Origin: Hemerocallis citrina
Lineage: Eukaryota; Streptophyta; Magnoliopsida; Asparagales; Asphodelaceae
Direction: 5' to 3'
NCBI GenBank assembly: GCA_017893485.1
Contig: CM030361.1
Span: 311,983,469-312,047,468, forward strand
DNA length: 64,000 bases
Shown here piece by piece: positions 57,801 through 64,000 of the stretch (position 1 is its first letter; each line of letters starts with the position of its first letter). Both the position numbers and the translations under genes were made by a program. The notes beneath the pieces are model-generated. The model was not told the origin of the DNA. It did not search any database and saw only the letters and a list, made by a program, of their open reading frames with translations.

Positions 57801-60800
57801 TTTCCGTATAAGGTAACTCGTATTGTTTTAGGCTTTTAACCCCATTCCCCTCGATGCACAGTTAATTTTCTCTCTGGATAATCCCTTAGTAAATGGATCC
57901 GCTAAGTTATCCTGTGACCTCACAAAGTCAATGGAAATAATTCCATTGGAGAGTAACTGTCGAACAGTATTATGGCGTCTACGAATATGTCGTGATTTTC
58001 CATTGTATACAGAATTGTGCGCTCTACTTAGCGCTGCTTGATTATCGCAATGGATACAAATGGCCGTCATTGGTTTAGGCCAAAAAGGAATATCTTCTAA
58101 AAAGTGCCGAAGCCATTCTGCTTCTTCACCTGCTTTATCTAAAGCAATGAACTCGGATTCCATTGTGGATCGTGCAATACACGTTTGTTTGGAAGATTTC
58201 CATGACACAGCAGCTCCTGCTAGGGTAAAGATATAACCACTTGTGGATTTTGATTCTTCCGAATCAGATATCCAATTTGCATCACTGTATCCTTCAAGAA
58301 CGGCAGGATATCTACCATAATGCAGTGAAAAGTTTGTAGTATTCTTTAAATACCCAAGTACTCTTAGTAATGATGTCCAGTGACCTTTTCCTGGGTTACT
58401 GGTGTATCTGCTTAGTTTACTCACTGCATAAGCAATGTCTGGTCTCGTGCAGTTCATGATATACATTAAACTGCCTATTACACGAGAATACTCCAGTTGC
58501 ATTATACTTTCACCAGTATTTTTGTGCAAAACTATAGATGGTGAATAAGGGTTTGAAACTCCTTTAATCCCATGTTCCTTGAATCTGTCAAGCACTTTTT
58601 CCACATAGTGTGATTGAGATAATTCAATGCCACTAGGTGTTCTTATTATTTTGATACCTAAAATAACATCTGCCACACCTAAGTCTTTCATGTCAAAGTG
58701 GTTGATTAGCATTTTCTTTACAGTCTTGATGACTTCCAGGTTAGGACCAAAGATTAGCATATCATCCACATATAGGCAAACAATCACGCAAGATTGTCCC
58801 ATTTGTTTGTAATAAACACATTTATCACATTCATTAATTCGAAAACCATTTTTCATCATGACATTGTCGAACTTTTCATGCCATTGTTTCGGAGCTTGTT
58901 TAAGTCCATATAGGGATTTAACAAGTCTACATACTTTATTTTCAGCTCCCTTTGAGACAAACCCTTCCGGTTGCTCCATGTAGATCTCTTCTTCGAGATC
59001 CCCATTTAAAAATGCCGTTTTGACATCCATTTGATGAATTTCAAGATTATAGATAGAAGCTATTGCTATCAGCATTCTTATAGAGGTTATCCGTGTAACC
59101 GGTGAATAAGTATCAAAGAAGTCTAAGCCCTCCTTCTGGCGATACCCTTTAGCTACTAATCTAGCTTTGTATTTGTCAATGGAACCATCTGGTTTCATCT
59201 TCCGTTTGAAGATCCACTTACATCCAATTGGTTTATGACCCGGTGGAAGGTCAACCAATTTCCAGGTGTGATTACTTAGAATTGATTCAATCTCACTATT
59301 GATAGCTTCTTTCCAATAGGGAGACTCTGAGGATGAGACTGCCTCTTTATAAGTCTGAGGTTCAGCCTCTAACATGTATGTTAGATAATCTGGACCGAAA
59401 GACTTAGAGGTTTTAGGTCTTACACTTCTTCTTGGTTCAGATTCACCATTGTCACAATGAGTTTCATCCTGTTTCTCAGTTAACACTTCACTTGTTCTTT
59501 TGAGATCAGGGTTTCCATTATTTCTTTTGTGTGGAAACACATCTTCAAAAAATATGGCATCTCTTGACTCAATGATAGTGTTTACACTGATGTCACGTAC
59601 TTCAGACTTGAACACTAAGAATCTGTATGCACTACTATTTTCGGCATGGCCTAGAAAATAGCAATCTACCGTTTTTTGTCCAAGTTTGGTTCTCTTAGGA
59701 AGAGGAACCGAGACCTTAGCCAAACACCCCCACACTTTGAGGTATTTGTAATTAGGCATATGTCCTTTCCATAATTCATATGGAATGGAATCAGCTTTCT
59801 TATGTGGAACTCTATTTAATATGTGATTTGACATATATAAAGCTTCCCCCCACAAGTTGGTAGGTAGTCCAGAAGTTATAAGCAAGACATTAATCATATC
59901 TTTTAACGTTCTGTTCTTTCTTTCAGCAATTCCATTTTGCTGAGGTGAGTATGGGGCAGTTGTTTGGTGGATAATTCCATACTCTTCACACAGTTGTGCA
60001 AATGGAGACTCATATTCTCCACCTCTCGATCAGACCTCAATATTTTGATCTTTTTGTTAAGCTGATTCTCTACTTCAGCCTTGTATTTTGTGAATGCTGC
60101 AATTGCTTCGTCTTTACTATTTAGTAAATAGACATAGCAATATCGGGTGCAATCATCGATAAATGTGATAAAATACTTTTTCCCACCTCTCGTGGGTAAG
60201 GATTTAAAATCACATAGATCAGTATGGATTAAGCATAACGGCTCAGTACTTCTGTTTACTGTGTTAAATGGTTTCTTGACCATTTTTCCTTCCACACAAA
60301 TCTCACACTTGTGAGTTTTGTCAAATTTAAAGTTTGGAATCAAACCTAAATTTGCAAGTTTTTTCATCTTTCGAAAATTTATGTGCCCTAATCTATCGTG
60401 CCATAAAATTGTTTCAGACTCAAGCAAATAAGAAACTGAATTTTTATTCATCATAGATTTAGAGTACATTGGGTTATTGCCAATTACGGCTACATTTGCT
60501 TTGAACAATCCATCACACAGATATCCCCTCCCAACATAAACCCCAGCCTTGGTCAGCACCAACTTGTCTGACTCAATTACAATCTTGAAGCCTTTCTTGG
60601 AGAGCACGGATCCAGAGATAAGGTTCTTGCGGATGTCTGGCACATGAAGCACGTCGTTCAGCGTGACGTTCTTTCCAGACGTGAACTTCAGGATGACTTG
60701 TCCACAACCTTCGACCATCGACACAGCAGAGTTGCCCATATAGAGTTTTTCTTCGTGGTCCAGTTTCTGATAAGTCGAGAACAGTGACTTATCAAAACAT

Positions 60801-63800
60801 ATGTGCCGAGTAGCACCTGTGTCCACCCACCATTGCCCGGGATGTTGGACAAGGTTACATTCAGAAACAACAGCAGACAAGTTCAGGTAATCGATGCTTG
60901 AAGTGATGTTCTCAGTGACATTTGCTTCTGAAGTACCGCCAGATTTCTTGAAGCGGCAGTCTCTGGCAGAGTGACCAGGCTTCCCACAAATCCAACAATT
61001 TCCATTGAACTTCTTGTTGGGCTTCTTGTCTTTGAATCCTTGATCTGAAGCTTTCCTCTTCTGGGAATGTTTCTTGTTGTTGGAGTTGCCCTTCCGCTTG
61101 TTGGAACTTTCCACAACATGTACTTTAGCCTCCTCGCTTTTGAACCTTATTGTACCTCGGTTGTCTGCTTCAATCTTCAACCTGACAACAAGATCTTCTA
61201 AGGATATTTCCTTCTTTTTGTGCTTGAGGTAATACCTGAAGTCTTTCCATGATGGTGGCAACTTTCCAATGATTGCTTCCACTAGAAAGGATTCGCCAAC
61301 CTTATGGCCTTCGGCTTCCATCTCGTGAATGATGATTTGAAGCTCCTGCATCTGGACAGTGACGGACTTAGAGTCCACCATTTTGTAGTCCATAAATTTA
61401 TCCACGATAAATTTCTTCAAGCTGGCATTCTCAGTCTTGTATTTGTAGGCCAGAGCAGTCCACAAAGTTTTTGCAGTAGTGATTGGACAATATATCTTGT
61501 ACAGAACTTCATCCAAACAGTTAAGGATGTAGTTCCGGCAAAGAAAGTCCGAATGCCTCCACGCATCCACTGCTACAAATGTCTCCTTGTGAGTTTCAGG
61601 AGTCTGCCCCTCAGCGGGCTTAGGTTCTTCCTCCTCGAGGAACCTATCCAACCCGAGGGTTGTAAGATAGAAGAACATTTTGCTCTGCCAAGTCTTGAAG
61701 TCAGCCCCTTTGAAATTCTCGGGCTTGTTATGCAAACTGTTAACCATTTTCGGGGGTTCTGGTTTGGTAGTCATATTCTTGTCTACAGAAGAAAAAGAAA
61801 AAGAATGAAATTAACGTCTTAAGTTGTTACAACTTATGTAGACAAAATTAATTTTTAATGTAAAATTAAAAACAACAAATTAAATTTCTACTCAAATTTA
61901 ATTGTACTTATACTGTTATGAAAACAGTATAATTCACTATCAGCAAAGAACAAAAGGAAGATACTGAATCTTCAATTCGAACCTTGATAAATGTGAATTA
62001 AAGGAACTGTTTCGCAAACAGTGTATATCACTGTACACAAAGCACAGAAAGAAGATATGTTATCTTCAATTCCGACCTTGAGTATGGTGAAGGAAGAAAT
62101 AAAAACAGACTGAGGCTTGTCGAAGCAATGTCCTTAAGACGTTAATTTCTGCCTCTGCAACGGTGTACACAGGTTATTACGGCAGTCGTCTCCCAAGATA
62201 CAACAGTCAGAACTCCATTAACTTACACTAGAATAATGGAGGCTCGGGCGAGATCAGATATGATGACAGTGTATGTGATATGCTATGTTGATACAGGAGA
62301 TAGGGAACTATGAAAATAGGATTCGGATTTGATCAGAATCCTATCCTATTTATAGGCCTAATCCTGTGGCAGTTGCTGCAACTGTTCAGACACAACTGTC
62401 CCGACAGTTGCAACTGCCCGTATCAGATCAGAACTGACGGCAGTTGCTGCAACAGTTGTTGCAACAGTTGTTGCAACTGTTCTTCAGACAAAACTGTTGC
62501 AACTGCCCGTATCCAGCTCAAAACAGAGCTGAATTTCTGCAAAAAAAATAAGTTTACTGAAAGCCAAAGCCAAAGCCAAGGCCAAGGCCAAGGCCAAGGC
62601 CCAGGCCCGAGCCCGAGCCCGAGCCCGTGCCCGTGCCCGCGCCCGTGTCCGGGTCCGGGTCCGGTCCGGTCCGGTCCGGCCCGGCCCGGCCGGGCCGGGC
62701 GGGCGCGCGCGTGTGTTCCACACCGACGCCCAAGTTGGGTGTGTTCTCCCTCCGGAGAAAATATTCGTACCCCTAAGGGCACAACCCTTTGGCTCAGTTT
62801 TTAACTTATAACTCCATTTGCTTTTTTGCTCCTTACCGATATGGGACTAAGTTTAGATGTCACATATCAAGCAAAAGTTCAATTCTTCATTTCAACAAGC
62901 TAACTTTGGAGGCGAATATTTCATTCATTTGAAATCGGTTTTGGACATGTGAGTACATCATTTTGTACGTCTTGATGAGTACAATATGATGGAATCGATT
63001 TCCAACAGGCCTCAGGGTTCTCTATAAATTAAATTCTAAGATTAAATACATGAAAGAGCTTGCCTAAGTCAAGGTTAACATGAAGGTAAGATCTAAAAAA
63101 TGATAAACTGAGGTATAATCTTAGTAGATTAGAAGAAGTTAAAGAACACAATGTATAAGTATTGTTAAGATACCTACAATGTTTTAAATATCCTCGATAT
63201 ATCGGATAGGTCAGTTTGGAGAGTAAGCCGACACGATATACTTATATATTTAGTATACGTTGTTTGGGGAACATATCGGATATTGGCCAATATATCACCC
63301 GATATTTTCCCCAAAATGTGCCGGTGATATCTGTTCAAAAAGGTTAGTTGTACATGTTTGAATCAAATCAATCATGAAACCATTATCTATACCAACCCAA
63401 TTGAGCCTATCACTTCGCTTTGCTTGGATTCTTATAAGTTATTGTTCTTTTCTTTCCTTTCACATTAGATATGCCAAACTTTGTAATGATTTTTATTTCT
63501 AAAATCTATATATTTCATTTCTTTTGGTTGATTTTTCAATATTATTATGCTAATTTTAGTTCTTGCATATGTATGTTTGGCATCATATGATTTATTGTAT
63601 AAAATTAATGTGCTATGCGTGTGTGTTCATTTATTCGTTTAGTCACATATAACTTGTGTTATTTATGTGATAAATCTGAGAATGCAATGGATGTACATGT
63701 CATGTAGATCATATCTAGGATATATTTTTCTATCCCACATAACAACCCGACAAATTTAGATATCCCGATTTACACAAATTCCTAGGCTGAGAGACACCGA

Positions 63801-63943
63801 TATCCAACATTTAAAACCGTGCATACCTGAGAAGATGTCTTAGCGAGATTAATGTCACTAAACAGCCAGTTAAGCCGAGCAAAGCTTTCTTGGCTTCTTC
63901 CCAATAATAGCAAGCCGCTGCTGTCTCTATCAAATCGATGCAC
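54837..63943 (-). CDS. RluA-family RNA pseudouridine synthase, 3' part of gene
   Basis: Converts uridine to pseudouridine in RNA, and most resembles the plant mitochondrial-type synthases (PUS3/PUS4 group, from memory). Four exons on the minus strand, all in phase 0 with GT-AG borders: 63827-63943 (39 codons), 55822-55923 (34), 55439-55597 (53), 54837-55211 (124 plus stop). Together they give 250 C-terminal residues; the gene continues beyond the right edge. The first visible exon carries the catalytic motif [17 protein letters not shown], where the D after F is the catalytic aspartate (HRLD in most members). Later exons carry [17 protein letters not shown] | [10 protein letters not shown] and PIVGDYKYG, the conserved RluA C-terminal motifs. 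The intron between the first two listed exons is 7.9 kb and contains a complete copia element in the same orientation. F in HRFD instead of L is unusual. Frames are intact, so the gene may still work if the intron is spliced. Confidence 0.88.
56038..57227 (-). repeat. 3' LTR of the copia element
   Basis: 1190 bp. TATA box CTATAAATAG on the minus strand at 56559-56568. Upstream of it in U3 lies the GC-rich hexamer array (about 56775-56935), where it has one more AAGGCC and one more CAGGCC than the 5' LTR and one fewer GGGTCC. Confidence 0.95.
57228..57236 (-). other. Polypurine tract
   Basis: On the minus strand GTGGGGGAT directly precedes the 3' LTR start TGTTGG. This is the position and composition expected for the plus-strand primer of reverse transcription. 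Confidence 0.75.
57237..57827 (-). other. Non-coding internal region between pol stop and polypurine tract
   Basis: About 590 bp without an open frame. Copia elements often carry a short untranslated stretch here; this one is fairly long. No other function seen. Confidence 0.5.
57828..60025 (-). CDS. Copia Pol, C-terminal part: integrase end, reverse transcriptase, RNase H
   Basis: The long minus-strand frame ends at 57828. The first ATG is at 59897, but the frame is open upstream to the frameshift near 60025, so this is the downstream half of a single polyprotein rather than a separate gene. Visible: integrase C-terminal part ([27 protein letters not shown]); copia-type reverse transcriptase from [20 protein letters not shown] through [20 protein letters not shown], with the YVDDM active-site motif; and the RNase H and C-terminal region with [18 protein letters not shown], the [12 protein letters not shown] stretch and [11 protein letters not shown]. 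It copies element RNA into DNA. All key motifs are present, with no internal stop. Confidence 0.93.
59903..61774 (-). CDS. Copia Gag-Pol, N-terminal part: Gag, protease, integrase start
   Basis: A 623-residue frame from ATG at 61774. UBN2-type Gag comes first (residues ~20-215, [15 protein letters not shown]). A basic linker is followed by the zinc knuckle [14 protein letters not shown] (~259-272), then the protease active site [12 protein letters not shown] (~315-326). The integrase zinc-binding region has HDRLGHINF and CEICVEGK (~458-500), and the integrase core begins at LIHTDLCDF and [18 protein letters not shown] 2 bp change near 60023-60027 (an extra GA on the minus strand) shifts the frame. 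The last ~38 residues before the stop at 59903 are out-of-frame, and the true frame continues in the neighbouring CDS. The element thus looks disabled by this single lesion. Confidence 0.93.
   Translation of the reverse strand: MTTKPEPPKMVNSLHNKPENFKGADFKTWQSKMFFYLTTLGLDRFLEEEEPKPAEGQTPETHKETFVAVDAWRHSDFLCRNYILNCLDEVLYKIYCPITTAKTLWTALAYKYKTENASLKKFIVDKFMDYKMVDSKSVTVQMQELQIIIHEMEAEGHKVGESFLVEAIIGKLPPSWKDFRYYLKHKKKEISLEDLVVRLKIEADNRGTIRFKSEEAKVHVVESSNKRKGNSNNKKHSQKRKASDQGFKDKKPNKKFNGNCWICGKPGHSARDCRFKKSGGTSEANVTENITSSIDYLNLSAVVSECNLVQHPGQWWVDTGATRHICFDKSLFSTYQKLDHEEKLYMGNSAVSMVEGCGQVILKFTSGKNVTLNDVLHVPDIRKNLISGSVLSKKGFKIVIESDKLVLTKAGVYVGRGYLCDGLFKANVAVIGNNPMYSKSMMNKNSVSYLLESETILWHDRLGHINFRKMKKLANLGLIPNFKFDKTHKCEICVEGKMVKKPFNTVNRSTEPLCLIHTDLCDFKSLPTRGGKKYFITFIDDCTRYCYVYLLNSKDEAIAAFTKYKAEVENQLNKKIKILRSDREVENMSLHLHNCVKSMELSTKQLPHTHLSKMELLKERTER
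61807..61823 (-). other. Primer-site position, complementary to the element's own LTR
   Basis: Directly inside the 5' LTR (one base away), the minus strand reads CTTAAGACGTTAATTTC. This is not TGG-initial and not related to the tRNA-Met site. It is an exact 17 nt reverse complement of the LTR stretch whose minus strand reads GAAATTAACGTCTTAAG (62133-62149 in the 5' LTR, also 56346-56362 in the 3' LTR). See the finding on possible self-priming. Confidence 0.6.
61825..63007 (-). repeat. 5' LTR of the copia element
   Basis: 1183 bp. TATA box on the minus strand at 62346-62355 implies transcription starting near 62315-62320, so U3 is about 690 bp and R plus U5 about 495 bp. The hexamer array (about 62565-62700) lies 220 to 350 bp upstream of the TATA box. 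Confidence 0.95.
63008..63826 (-). other. Upstream part of the pseudouridine synthase intron
   Basis: AT-rich intronic sequence between the copia 5' LTR and the exon at 63827. It contains scattered GATATATCGG-like motifs (63195-63300), of which CGATATATCGG near 63193 is palindromic. Nothing else recognised. Confidence 0.5.
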
Positions 63944-64000
63944 CTGGTATTAACAAATAGTTAGATGGGAAAAATTACAAAAGAAATTGTAAGGTTTGAA

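Larger units (their letters stand above)
56038..63007 (-). mobile_element. Young, nearly intact Ty1/copia retrotransposon (6970 bp)
   Basis: Two LTRs enclose Gag-Pol on the minus strand. The 5' LTR is 61825-63007 (1183 bp) and the 3' LTR is 56038-57227 (1190 bp). Both start TGTTGGAAATCGATTCC and end GTTGTAACA when read on the minus strand. By eye they differ only in copy numbers of a GC-rich hexamer and one A, accounting exactly for the 7 bp length difference. A polypurine tract abuts the 3' LTR. The canonical tRNA-Met primer site is absent. Flanks are AGTAC (left) and GGCCT (right), not a duplication. It sits in an intron of the pseudouridine synthase gene in the sense direction. A single frameshift in integrase separates two long open frames. 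Confidence 0.95.

Noticed and set aside
61304..61822. 172-residue plus-strand frame
   Set aside because: It is the antisense of the well supported Gag frame.

Overview
This is a eudicot-type plant nuclear window. It contains spliced genes with canonical GT-AG introns, a plant-style PPR gene without introns, and an intergenic fraction filled with Ty1/copia, Ty3-like LTR, hAT, Mutator-like, CACTA-like and Helitron remnants. No species can be named from the sequence alone.

Layout. (1) Positions 1 to about 30270 are one AT-rich tandem satellite array that also runs off the left edge. The basic unit is about 196 bp and is itself a trimer of three related 59 to 69 bp monomers. The array is split by two insertions whose target duplications lie in the satellite: a 3.9 kb LTR-like element (7166-11067, 5 bp duplication GTTTT) and a 3.2 kb hAT transposon with a broken transposase gene (11831-15047, apparent 8 bp duplication TTTTCGAT). 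In the right half the array shows a further level of order, a superrepeat of about 3.75 kb present at least three times. (2) Positions 30271 to about 37340 hold no convincing complete gene: CACTA-like palindromic repeats, several small direct and inverted duplications (including a perfect 50 bp inverted repeat), microsatellites and a Helitron 5' fragment. (3) Positions 37340-40000 are a decayed copia gag-pol fragment on the minus strand, with its probable LTR and leader.

(4) Genes. 40239-41633 (+) is an intronless PLS-type PPR protein. A truncated LTR retroelement 5' end (41640-42110) lies directly behind it. 42264-42614 (-) is a small hydrophobic protein of unknown role. 45079-50855 (+) is a nine-exon gene that I assemble into a 1344-residue protein resembling PRD1, the plant meiotic double-strand-break factor. 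A fold-back Mutator-like element with a perfect 9 bp target duplication ends only 102 bp before its start codon. 54837 to the right edge (-) is the 3' part of an RluA-type RNA pseudouridine synthase gene. One of its introns contains a 7 kb, almost intact copia element (56038-63007) in the same orientation as the gene.

The most unusual signals are: the nested order of the satellite (dyads, monomers, trimers, 3.75 kb superrepeat); the copia element, whose LTRs differ only by hexamer and poly-A length changes, which lacks a target duplication, and which has a non-tRNA-like primer site perfectly complementary over 17 nt to its own LTR; and the Mutator-like element in the promoter or 5' UTR of the PRD1-like gene.
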